Source of the DNA: Verrucomicrobiota bacterium | GTDB taxonomy: Bacteria; Verrucomicrobiota; Verrucomicrobiia; Opitutales; Opitutaceae | Assembly (NCBI GenBank): GCA_014584295.1 | Contig: JACTNC010000019.1 | Coordinates: 1 to 64,000 of the forward strand | Reading direction: 5' to 3' | DNA: 64,000 nucleotides | Shown: in pieces, positions 10,372 through 17,598 of the stretch | How the letters are laid out: every line of letters starts with the position of its first letter | How positions within the stretch are numbered: position 1 is the stretch's first letter | Translations under genes and position numbers: made by a program | Notes under the pieces: model-generated | Told to the model about the DNA's origin: nothing | What the model saw: the letters and a program-made list of their open reading frames with translations, nothing else | Database searches by the model: none

Positions 10372-11601
10372 CTACATGTTCGCGGCGGCGACTGCCGGTG
10401 CTGGCTCGGCCACGGGCTGGGGCATCTGGCCTTTGATGAGGCGGAGCGTATCCTCTAAGGTCCAATTCCGAAATTCGGGCCGGCGTTCCGCACGGGGAAT
10501 TAGCCACCGCTGGCGGGCGGCGACCGAAACTTCTGCGGCCGAGACGACCTCGCGCACATTCGGCCTGACTGCTCGGCCGGTGAGAAGCTTCGAGGCATTC
10601 TTGGCCAACGCGCACAGAAACACTTCCCGCCGGAGATTGTGCCGGAGGATGTCAGGATTCATGCCCAGGGATTCGAGCGCCAGGCGAACCACGCGTATGC
10701 GGTAATTCGGACCTTGGCCAAATTGATGGGCCTTGGCCCGCTTTGCATACTTGCCGCGCTTGCGGGCAAGGAAATTTCGGAGGTCGGCGAACAGTCGGTC
10801 GTTGATTTGGAAATGGCCCCAGCCCGCTGTGAATCCAATTGGCTGGAAGTAGTGGGTGCTCCCGAGGCGCAGGCGATTGTAGAGCGACGAACGCCCCAAG
10901 GCCGATGTGGTCGTGACGACAAACAGGCGCGCGTGCTTCCGTTTGCCCGAAATGATGCCTTTCGTTTTGCCGTACTTCCTCTCGAAGGCTTCCGCGACTT
11001 CCTTCGTGCGGACGAGGCACGCCACGAGTTTGCCGCCGAGAAGCTGATTGTAAGGCGGAATCGCTCCGAGCACGTAGGCATCCATCACGTTGACGAGCCC
11101 TTTGCTGCGCTGCTTCGCATTCCAACCGAGGTGGCTGTCGCGCGCCGTCATGTTGAAGACGGGATCGCCAAGGGCGATAATGCCCATGAGCTTGTTATTA
11201 CTCCGGTCCCACACGAGGAAGCGCATCCGGCGGCCGTAACCGGAAGACACGGGGACGCTCCAGGTGAGACTGGCGAGACGAAACAGGTATCCCCGCCAGT
11301 CCTCTTTGCTCTTTTTGCTTGGCGGAATTTCCTCCAACTCCGCGACGATGTTCTCGGGATTGATTTCCGCGCCCGCCGCAAAATGAACTTTCAGTTCTTC
11401 CAACTTTTTTTTGAACCAGCGATCGGCGCGATCAAACTTGGCCTTCTTTTGCTTTCGGTGGAGATGGCGATAGGTGTCCTTGGATGAATCAGGCGGACGC
11501 AATGAACCGTCTTCCGATTTTGTGAACCCCAAGGACTTGAGATGGGCACGGATTCTACGCTTAAGGTTGGCTTCGTCTTGGAGCGCTGGGATGACCTTCA
11601 C
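10372..11601 (-). CDS. druA: Druantia type I protein DruA (DUF4338)
   Basis: A 409-residue protein recognised as DUF4338, the domain that defines DruA of Druantia type I. Characteristic stretches are the central GYGRRMRFLVWDRSNNKLMG, followed by LIVxxDPVFNM-like ALGDPVFNMTARDSHLGW, the VMDAYVLGAIPPYNQLLGGKL segment and the STHYFQPIGFTAGWGHFQI segment. The N-terminal 75 residues are Lys/Arg-rich and may bind nucleic acid. The C-terminus is an Ala/Pro-rich tail. It is the first gene of the operon; 175 bp separate it from the RadC-like fragment upstream, where the promoter must be. The Druantia assignment is strong; the biochemical activity of DUF4338 is not known to me. Confidence 0.92.
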   Translation of the reverse strand: MKVIPALQDEANLKRRIRAHLKSLGFTKSEDGSLRPPDSSKDTYRHLHRKQKKAKFDRADRWFKKKLEELKVHFAAGAEINPENIVAELEEIPPSKKSKEDWRGYLFRLASLTWSVPVSSGYGRRMRFLVWDRSNNKLMGIIALGDPVFNMTARDSHLGWNAKQRSKGLVNVMDAYVLGAIPPYNQLLGGKLVACLVRTKEVAEAFERKYGKTKGIISGKRKHARLFVVTTTSALGRSSLYNRLRLGSTHYFQPIGFTAGWGHFQINDRLFADLRNFLARKRGKYAKRAKAHQFGQGPNYRIRVVRLALESLGMNPDILRHNLRREVFLCALAKNASKLLTGRAVRPNVREVVSAAEVSVAARQRWLIPRAERRPEFRNWTLEDTLRLIKGQMPQPVAEPAPAVAAANM

Positions 11602-11776
11602 AGAGATAGGATTTCAGGCGTCGGCGCTGTGCGCGCAGACGAGGTTTGTTTCTCGGGGGCTGGAGTTTGCGGATAAGATTGCTGGCTACATGACTTAAAC
11701 CGCTGGTCGTCCGCGGGCGAGACTGAAAATGGCCCGGCCGGCCCAAACAGGCGCCCGAAGTTCGGCCACGAGTCAA

Positions 11777-12082
11777 TCAGCCGGCGATGGCCTGTCGCCA
11801 TGAATTGAATATATGGCTTTTTAGGTCGTCGCGCGTGCTGACGATGAGGTAATCCACGAACTCGATCCCGAGCCATCCAGCGGTCTCGCCGAATCGTTTC
11901 ACTACGCGGTAGTCGTGTTTGGTCATCACTACGTCTCCGCTCGGCTCGCCTCGCACCACTGCGATGGCATAGGCGTCTGCCAGCAATGCGATTTTGAAGA
12001 GGTCGCGCGGCAAGGTCATCGCCGCTGCCATCGGCCCCGACCGGAGCAACGTTCGGCTGATCGGCCGGTGTTTTGGATTCAT
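11777..12082 (-). CDS. RadC/JAB-domain fragment lacking metal ligands
   Basis: A 101-residue protein matching only the C-terminal half of RadC/JAB (MPN+) proteins. Its start MNPKHRPISRTLL corresponds to the strand that begins the JAB core, and GIEFVDYLIVS corresponds to the conserved GIxVxDHLIIG end. The usual HxHPSGD metal site reads RGEPSGD: both histidines are gone while PSGD is kept. The N-terminal UPF0758 part of normal RadC (about 120 residues) is missing. It lies upstream of druA in the same orientation, 175 bp away. RadC-like genes are common neighbours in defence islands. It may be a decayed remnant or a non-catalytic adaptor; I favour a remnant. Confidence 0.6.
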   Translation of the reverse strand: MNPKHRPISRTLLRSGPMAAAMTLPRDLFKIALLADAYAIAVVRGEPSGDVVMTKHDYRVVKRFGETAGWLGIEFVDYLIVSTRDDLKSHIFNSWRQAIAG

Positions 12083-12139
12083 GGTAATGAGCCCACGGCT
12101 GTCCAGTTAAGGGGTTGATGGAAATTTGTAAGGTTCACA

Positions 12140-12154
12140 GCCACTGTGAGTGGC
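12140..12154. repeat. Short perfect palindrome upstream of the IS4-type transposase
   Basis: GCCACT-GTG-AGTGGC is a perfect inverted repeat with 6-bp arms and a 3-bp centre, 64 bp before the transposase start. It may lie in or near the left end of the insertion sequence. No matching right end was found in the window, which agrees with a truncated element. It could equally be a chance hairpin. Confidence 0.35.
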
Positions 12155-12218
12155 GAATCTGAGAGGGTGTTACCGACATGGTTTGAAAGTCGGAATTTCG
12201 CGTTATTGTGGCGCGGAT

Positions 12219-13031
12219 ATGAACCCTCCTCCGACGGTGTTTGCCCAGATTCTTGCAGGCTTGAACGCTATAGAGTTGGCGCGTGCCAGCGCAAAATATC
12301 CGATGTTGCGGGCGCCGCGATCGCTGACGGCATACGATCACTTTACCTCGATGGTTTTCGCTCAGTTGACGCACCGCGAGGGGTTGCGCGGCATAGAGGC
12401 GTGCCTGGGTCTCAGGGCGCAGCGGGCCTATCACATGGGCATCCGGGGTCGGATCACGCGGACAAATCTGGCTTACGCCAACGACAATCGGGACTGGCGG
12501 GTGTTTGCCGACGTGGCCGCGGTGTTGATGCGTCGGGCGCGCCGGCTGTACACCGATACGCCGTTCGAACTTGGCTTGGAGGCGGACCTGTTTGCATTGG
12601 ACGCGACGCTGATCGAGTTGAGTCTGGCCCTGTTTCCATGGGCCAAGTGGCAGAAAGATCAGGCCTCGGTAAAGTTGAACGTCCTGCTCGATCTCAGGGA
12701 CGACATTCCCGTTTTTGCCAGTCTCCACGAGGGAAACCGGCATGAGGTGGCTTCCCTCGACGAGATTCCTGCGTATCCAGGTTCCTACTACGTACTCGAC
12801 CGCGGGTATCTCGACTTTCTGCGCTTGCATGCGCTTCATCTCACCGGGGCCTTCTTCGTCACGCGGCTCAAAGCCGGCATCCGTTTCTACGTAGTAGAGT
12901 CGCGGCCAATCGACGCAATAACCGGTCTTCGCTGCGATCAGACCATCCGGCTCAACTCCCGCAACAGCAAGAAGGCCTATCCCGAGTCGCTGCGGCGCAT
13001 CAGCTATGCCGATCTGGAAAGCGGTCAGTGA
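12219..13031 (+). pseudogene. IS4-family transposase, 3'-truncated remnant
   Basis: The 270 codons match the N-terminal and central parts of IS4-family transposases: a DUF4372-like start (VFAQILAGLN), then HFTSMVFAQLTHREGLRGIE and the YHMGIRGRITRTNLAYAND block, with two DDE acidic residues in FALDATLIEL and YYVLDRGYLDF. The reading stops just after RRISYADLESGQ. The last third, containing the Y-R-E/K-K region and the third catalytic Glu, is absent, and the DNA after 13031 does not resume it in any frame I could follow. Intact members are about 370-390 residues, so this copy should be inactive. The ATG at 12219 fits the family N-terminus; earlier in-frame starts add unrelated residues. Confidence 0.82.
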
Positions 13032-13072
13032 GGTGGTCCCCATGCGTTGGACAGCGGATCGAGGAAAGCAAG

Positions 13073-13288
13073 TTAAGGCAGACGCATTGGGTTGAGATGT
13101 CTTGGCCGACTCCGAGGACAGGAGCAATCAAGCTTGCCGCAGGAGTCGGCCCGAGGACGAAGCGTTTGATATTGGTTCATTTGTTGATGGCAAGCGGGAT
13201 GGGCTGGCGATGCCTGGCAAACGGGGTTCGATTCAGGCCCGCAAGGCGCGAGCGCCGGGGGCAATTGGGCATCGACCAAAAATCTCAC
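13073..13288 (-). pseudogene. DUF5615-like (PIN-like) toxin, truncated after about 14 codons
   Basis: A GTG start whose first residues read MRFLVDAQLPPALA, the hallmark N-terminus of DUF5615 PIN-like toxins, including the first acidic residue. After about codon 14 (near 13247) the similarity ends and the frame continues into unrelated Pro/Cys-rich sequence. The GTG overlaps the TGA of the DUF433 gene (GTGA), the usual coupling of such antitoxin-toxin pairs. The break faces the truncated IS4 remnant, suggesting that one insertion/deletion event destroyed both genes. Toxin activity is not expected. Confidence 0.55.
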
Positions 13289-13467
13289 TTGGCCAGCGAC
13301 AGGACTGCGTGATCGACCTGGCGCGCCGCGTATTCGAGCGAGGCCTGGATGTCCTCGCGCTCAAGGTAGGGGCAGCTTTCGAGGATTTCCGCCTCGCTGG
13401 CCCCGCTGGCGAGCATGTCGAGCACGTCCTTGACCCAGATGCGCATGCCCCTGATGCACGGCCGCAC
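13285..13467 (-). CDS. DUF433 antitoxin-like protein, N-terminally short
   Basis: Sixty residues from a GTG start. The sequence RPCIRGMRIWVKDVLDMLASGASEAEILESCPYL then EDIQASLEYAA is the DUF433 core: the PCIRGTRI-like motif followed by a helix-turn-helix. Members usually have 15-20 more residues before this motif, but an in-frame stop lies only three codons upstream of the GTG, so the N-terminus is missing or frameshifted. It is directly followed, with a GTGA overlap, by the DUF5615 fragment. DUF433 proteins are antitoxins that repress their own operon. Whether this short form is functional is doubtful. Confidence 0.6.
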   Translation of the reverse strand: MRPCIRGMRIWVKDVLDMLASGASEAEILESCPYLEREDIQASLEYAARQVDHAVLSLAK

Positions 13468-13755
13468 GCGCGGAGGTCATCGAAAGCTGAAGGGGAGAGG
13501 GGCCTATCGCGGGCTCCGGAGGGACCTCCTTCAAGCCGTATCACAGTCAAATGAATTTTTGCACTCACCACAACGAACCCCTGTACGATCCACTTTGTGT
13601 TTTCCACTGTTTCGAACGGGCGTGCCTCGACCGCCAATCTCACATTCAACTATCGATAGGCGTCTTTAGTCAGACTGGATATGTCTTCGATCTAACTCTT
13701 AATTGGATTGACAATAGCCAGATAAAACGTCGTTTTACATCAGGAGCACGTAAAC

Positions 13756-13983
13756 ATGATCAAAGCAATTACCCGGATCGGCAATTCGCAGGGTCTGATT
13801 TTTGATCAGGCGCTGATGGACATGGCGCGTCTTTCGACGGGTGACTTGGTGAATATCACAGTGAGCCGCAACGGAACGATTGTGCTCACTCCGGCCCGCG
13901 AAACGATTTCAGTGGACGAGGCAAAGGAGCGGGCACGAAGCATTATTCGCAAACACGACGGACTGTTTCGTCGCCTGGCCTGA
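13756..13983 (+). CDS. AbrB/MazE-type antitoxin
   Basis: A 75-residue protein with an N-terminal SpoVT-AbrB swapped-hairpin DNA-binding domain (IKAITRIGNSQGLIFDQALMD, then GDLVNITVSRNGTIVLTP, residues about 2-48) and a helical tail (about 52-75) of the kind that masks a partner toxin. A good ribosome-binding site (AGGAG at 13742-13746) lies 9 nt before the ATG. A possible -35 TTGACA is at 13708-13713 but no convincing -10 was seen. It is 86 bp upstream of the Doc-like gene on the same strand, so the pair reads as a Phd/AbrB-Doc module. Autorepression is expected from the family. Confidence 0.8.
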   Translation: MIKAITRIGNSQGLIFDQALMDMARLSTGDLVNITVSRNGTIVLTPARETISVDEAKERARSIIRKHDGLFRRLA

Positions 13984-14069
13984 GTCATCCCGGTTCAGGC
14001 AGGCAAGTGCAGCCGATCGGTTTTCTACGTGCCTTGCGGAAAAGGGTCAGCGCCTGAAAAGAAGTACCT

Positions 14070-14483
14070 ATGGCTGTGGTTTACCTCACGCTGGAGCACG
14101 TGGTCGCGATTCACGATGCGGTCTTGGAGGAGCATGGGGGCGAAAGCGGCTTTCACGCACTGGAACTGGTGGAGTCAGCGATCGAGATGCCTAGGAGTTC
14201 GTTCGCAGGCGGTGACCTCTATCCCGACCTATTGGACAAAGCTGCGGCCTACCTGTTTTTTATCGGGAGCAATCCTGGTTTCGTCGACAGCAATAAACGC
14301 ACTGCGTTGGCCGCAGCTCTGACTTTCCTGAGCCTGAATGGTTATGACGCGATGATACCGATGGAAGGCTGGGCAGAAGTCGAGGAGCTGATGCTCACCA
14401 TCGCTGACGGGAAGTTGGAACGAGAAGAAGCGACGGCGCGGTTCAAGGATTTCCTGACGCGCATCGGCGCCAAGGGGGCATAG
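14070..14483 (+). CDS. Doc-like Fic-fold toxin with altered signature
   Basis: A 137-residue protein of the Doc (death-on-curing) family: LTLEHVVAIHDAVLEEHGG at the N-terminus, an AAAYLFFI helix, then NPGFVDSNKRTALAAALTFLSLNGYD. Doc phosphorylates EF-Tu using the motif HxFx(D/N)(A/G)NKR. Here the motif reads N-P-G-F-V-D-S-N-K-R, so the essential His aligns with Pro, while Phe, Asp, Asn, Lys and Arg are kept. Length and the rest of the fold are normal. It follows the AbrB-type antitoxin. It may be inactive, may use another residue, or may belong to a variant subfamily. Family assignment is sure; activity is not. Confidence 0.8.
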   Translation: MAVVYLTLEHVVAIHDAVLEEHGGESGFHALELVESAIEMPRSSFAGGDLYPDLLDKAAAYLFFIGSNPGFVDSNKRTALAAALTFLSLNGYDAMIPMEGWAEVEELMLTIADGKLEREEATARFKDFLTRIGAKGA

Positions 14484-14526
14484 GCCTGTGTGTGGCGCTC
14501 CTCTTGCACGGCCGGAGCCTCGCGCG

Positions 14527-14871
14527 TCAGGCTGGAAGCTTTTCGAGGAACAGCCGGCCGTTCTCGGCGAACAGGCGTATGCTGATTTTTGTGCCTGCTT
14601 CAGTGATGGCTGCGCGGAGCATTTCCACTGGATCGCGGCTCACGGTGAGGCGTCGCATGAGGCCTTCTCCTTTCTGCGTGCCGAGTGTGAGCGTGACCTT
14701 CAATCCGCGTCGCTTGGCTGAGAATTTCACGCCGTCGGGCAGGGTGATGCCTGCCTTGAGTGGCTTGAGGTAGGCGTCGACATAGTGAACGCCGATGCCG
14801 GAGCGGTCATTCTTTTCAACCCGAAGCTGGTCGGTGGCGGTGGTGTTTTCAGGGCACAGGTCGATTTTCAT
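14527..14871 (-). CDS. Small protein of unknown function, last gene of the methyl-transfer operon
   Basis: A 114-residue protein beginning MKIDLCPENTTATDQLRVEK. I do not recognise it. It is basic in the middle (KFSAKRRGLKVTLTL) and looks like a small alpha/beta protein without membrane segments or cysteine clusters; only C6 is present. The ATG at 14871 overlaps the stop of the preceding gene by 4 nt (ATGA), which fixes the start and supports it as a real coding gene; the frame is open upstream but only over that gene. Its place at the end of the corrinoid operon suggests an accessory role, not shown by sequence. Confidence 0.6.
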   Translation of the reverse strand: MKIDLCPENTTATDQLRVEKNDRSGIGVHYVDAYLKPLKAGITLPDGVKFSAKRRGLKVTLTLGTQKGEGLMRRLTVSRDPVEMLRAAITEAGTKISIRLFAENGRLFLEKLPA

Positions 14872-15332
14872 GGAGAGGAATTCAGGGCATGGTGGAGGGT
14901 CTGCAGGACCGCGCGCCACTTGTGCGCACGCGCGGTTGCTGCGCAAAGGCATCCGTCAGGAGTGGTCTGCGGCACCCAGGTGAGAGCATCCGCGAGCGGC
15001 TGACCGAGCAGGGGTTGTTCCGAGCGAATCGCCGCCAGCAACCGGGTTTCGTCAGCAGACGCCTCGCACTGCTCGCTGAAGTTTACATCGCCAGGTGCGG
15101 GCGCGCAATCGAGCGCGAGGATGCGGCATCCGTCCGATGGTGGTGAGAGTTGAACGTGATACACGACATGAAAGGCGATGTTGCCGCATGTGCTGCATTC
15201 GAGCCGGAACTCCGCGGTGATGGAACCATCCGCAGCACGCACGATGCTCAGGTTCTCGGCGGCCCAGCGTCGCAGGGCGCGCAGGGGAAACGCATAGCTG
15301 GCCGCGGGGGGCGGTGTTCCTGTCGGGTTCAC
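14868..15332 (-). CDS. Unknown protein with CxxC, in the methyl-transfer operon
   Basis: A 154-residue protein starting with GTG that overlaps the stop of the preceding gene (GTGA at 15332-15329). It carries a CSTCGN motif and further Cys (GCRILALDCAP, EQC, GCLCAAT), giving seven or so cysteines in a short protein, so zinc or an Fe-S cluster is possible. I do not recognise the family. It lies between the MetH-activation-domain-like protein and the last small gene, both joined by 4-nt overlaps, so it is co-translated with cobalamin reactivation factors. A role in handling the corrinoid or its reductant is a guess from context. Confidence 0.6.
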   Translation of the reverse strand: MNPTGTPPPAASYAFPLRALRRWAAENLSIVRAADGSITAEFRLECSTCGNIAFHVVYHVQLSPPSDGCRILALDCAPAPGDVNFSEQCEASADETRLLAAIRSEQPLLGQPLADALTWVPQTTPDGCLCAATARAHKWRAVLQTLHHALNSSP

Positions 15333-15916
15333 GCTGGAGACAGGGGAACAAGCGCGACCTGGGATTTGCGCGGCATGAGCATGCCGCTCTCGAGAACGCG
15401 GAGCGGTCCAGGCAACGTGACCTTTCGAGTCAGCAGGTCGAGCAGCCGAGGCATCTGCGCGAGCGGCCACTCGCGGTAACCCGGACACCAGAATTCCTTT
15501 GCGCCCAACTGCGCGCAGGTGTTGCGTAGCAGCGTTTCAACGACAGCAGAGGCGTAGCATTCGATGAAGTAGTAGAGGTCCGGTTCATCGGCCTGCCAGC
15601 GCGCTGCCGCTTCGGCTTCGGGTTCGGGTCCCGCACTGACGGCTACCAGAATGCCACGGCTTCGGCTTCCGATTCGGGTCACCAATTGCGCGGAAGGGAA
15701 CGCGTCTTCATCAATAAGCAGGTTGTCACCATCGGTGGAAAGCGTGACAGACACCGACACCGCCCAAGGTCGGGCATGTGCCGCGAACCAGGAGCGCACG
15801 AACGTCGCATTTTCCTCAAGGCGGCCTTCCATCGGGCGGCTTGCAGGCAGGCGAAGAAAGCGTCGATAACACGCTTCGCTTATCTCTGGTACCTGAGTGA
15901 TGGGAGATTCCGTCAC
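15329..15916 (-). CDS. MetH-activation-domain-like protein (corrinoid reactivation)
   Basis: A 195-residue protein resembling stand-alone versions of the activation domain of cobalamin-dependent methionine synthase. The key segment is CPGYREWPLAQMPRLLDLL, matching the SPGYxDWPLxxQ motif, and the C-terminus GMLMPRKSQVALVPL matches the ending ...MxPxKSxSAxxGL of such proteins. In MetH this domain binds S-adenosylmethionine and allows reductive remethylation of cob(II)alamin; stand-alone forms occur in corrinoid operons. The ATG overlaps the RACo-like gene stop by 4 nt. Next to RACo it suggests a two-part reactivation of the operon's corrinoid protein. The family call rests on these motifs only. 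Confidence 0.72.
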   Translation of the reverse strand: MTESPITQVPEISEACYRRFLRLPASRPMEGRLEENATFVRSWFAAHARPWAVSVSVTLSTDGDNLLIDEDAFPSAQLVTRIGSRSRGILVAVSAGPEPEAEAAARWQADEPDLYYFIECYASAVVETLLRNTCAQLGAKEFWCPGYREWPLAQMPRLLDLLTRKVTLPGPLRVLESGMLMPRKSQVALVPLSPA

Positions 15917-17598
15917 GGCAAGACCTCCGGCGAGCGGACGCTGAGCGGGCCAAACTGACAGCCGGCCACGAAGTGATCGAAGAAGTCGGGATCCGTTTCG
16001 AGCTGCACATGATCGATGCGACGTACCAGCTCCTCGAGTTCGCGTCGCTGGCTCACCGAGAGCAGGGCGAGCGTAGCTCCCTCGATGGCGGCATTGCCCA
16101 CGATCACGATGCGCTCATCGGGAAGATCCGGGATGAGTCCGATGCGGCGGGCGGCGTCGCGATTGAGGTGACGACCGAAGCCGCCGGCGAGTTGGAAGCG
16201 ATCGAGCTGGCCGAGGGACAGCCCATAGTGCTTTGCAACGATGCTGAGCCCGGCGACATTGGCAGCCTTTGCCTGGGAAAGTTCGCTGATGTCGCTCTCG
16301 TGTAGGGAAATGCCGGTTGCATCATCCACGACGAAATGCTCGGCGCCATCCGTGTAGCGGCCGAACTCATTGATGCGGCCCGTGCGCAGGAGTTCGGCGA
16401 GGAGATCGATGAGGCCTGAACCGCAGATGCCCGCGGGTGTAACGTCGCCGATCACCTCGCGGGATTTCACGGAACCGTCATCATTGAGGGTGATATGCGC
16501 GATGGCTCCATCGAGTCCGGGCATTCCGTGGCGGATGGAGCGTCCCTCGAATGCCGGTCCCGCGGGGCAGGAGGCGCAGAGGAGTCGGTGGCGATTGCCC
16601 AGGAACAATTCGGTATTGGTTCCGATGTCCATGATCGCGACGATCTCACCGGACCTGTGCGGCGTGAGGGCCAGGAGGCAGGCGGCTGCGTCGGCGCCGA
16701 CATGACCACCGACAAGAGGCAGGCCGTAGACCCTGGCGGCGGGGTGGAGCGGCAGACGGAGCGAACGTGCCGAGGCTTCAATCGCCGTGGTCTGCCTCCG
16801 GCCTGCGCGGTAGTCGTGCTCTGTCGACGACCAATAGGGCTTCTGGCCGATCGAGGTGACGTCGAGTCCAAAGAAAAGATCGCGCATGGTCGAATTGCCG
16901 GCGACGACCAGTTCAAAAATGGAATCGGCTGAAACGGGGAATGCGGAGATGGCGCGGCCGAGGTAGCCCAGCAGCGTGCGCTGGAGGAGGCGTCCGCGGT
17001 GATCGCTGTCGTACTGGATGCGCGACATCACGTCGCTCCCGCCAAAGCGCTGGGGATTTTCAAAGGCGGCGGTTGCGACGATGCGCGCTGTTTCGAGGTT
17101 CACGCATCGAACCACGACCGTGGTCGTGCCGAGATCCATGGCGAGTCCATGGATCGGGCCTGTGTGGCGTGCCACCTCCCTGCCATCGATCAGAATCCGG
17201 TCGCCGTCGCGGATGACGGCGGGATCGATTTCCTGAAGCCGGTTCATGGCAGTCTGCTCGATTGCCGCCTGCTCGACCTGCATGGCGCTACGATGAAGCG
17301 TGTGGGCATGGACGCAGGCATTGCCTTTCCGTGCCGCGGCCGCGAGTCGCGCGCAGCAGGACAGGCGAAAATCGCCGCTCAAGTGAGACTCCTCGGGCGT
17401 GCGTGGCGTGAGAAGGTCCGCGCCGGCGGTGATCTCCATCAGGCATTCGCGACACTTGCCCTGAGCACGACACGAGGTGGGCACGGTGATGCCCGCTCGC
17501 GCTGCGGCTGCAAAGAGGGTCTCGTCGCTCTCGAGCGCGATGGGCTGGCCATTGAGATGGAAGATGTGCGCCATGTCACAGGCCTGGTCGCGAGGCAT
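15913..17598 (-). CDS. RACo-like ferredoxin/ASKHA protein, reductive activator of corrinoid proteins
   Basis: A 561-residue protein with an N-terminal plant-type [2Fe-2S] domain (C43-x5-C49-x2-C52 and C81 or C82) followed by the DUF4445/RACo C-terminal ATPase of the ASKHA fold (MDLGTTTVVV near residue 150, IMDIGTNTELFLG, AGICGSGLIDLLAEL, FQLAGGFGRHL). Such proteins use ATP to reduce cob(II) to cob(I) in corrinoid methyltransferase systems. The start at 17598 has a strong GGAGG 5 nt upstream and overlaps the amidohydrolase end by 23 nt; 17574 (MAHIFHL) is an alternative with a weak site. The gene lies downstream of the corrinoid protein in the same operon, which gives it its likely substrate. 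Confidence 0.88.
   Translation of the reverse strand: MPRDQACDMAHIFHLNGQPIALESDETLFAAAARAGITVPTSCRAQGKCRECLMEITAGADLLTPRTPEESHLSGDFRLSCCARLAAAARKGNACVHAHTLHRSAMQVEQAAIEQTAMNRLQEIDPAVIRDGDRILIDGREVARHTGPIHGLAMDLGTTTVVVRCVNLETARIVATAAFENPQRFGGSDVMSRIQYDSDHRGRLLQRTLLGYLGRAISAFPVSADSIFELVVAGNSTMRDLFFGLDVTSIGQKPYWSSTEHDYRAGRRQTTAIEASARSLRLPLHPAARVYGLPLVGGHVGADAAACLLALTPHRSGEIVAIMDIGTNTELFLGNRHRLLCASCPAGPAFEGRSIRHGMPGLDGAIAHITLNDDGSVKSREVIGDVTPAGICGSGLIDLLAELLRTGRINEFGRYTDGAEHFVVDDATGISLHESDISELSQAKAANVAGLSIVAKHYGLSLGQLDRFQLAGGFGRHLNRDAARRIGLIPDLPDERIVIVGNAAIEGATLALLSVSQRRELEELVRRIDHVQLETDPDFFDHFVAGCQFGPLSVRSPEVLP

Noticed and set aside
10367-10615. An N-terminal extension of DruB
   Set aside because: It lies wholly on top of druA and is Arg/Pro-rich; ATG 10366 explains the gene better.
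12135-13127. A 330-codon open frame antisense to the IS4-type transposase
   Set aside because: It shows no recognisable family, is rich in Pro, Arg and Gln, and mirrors the transposase codons, so it is a shadow.
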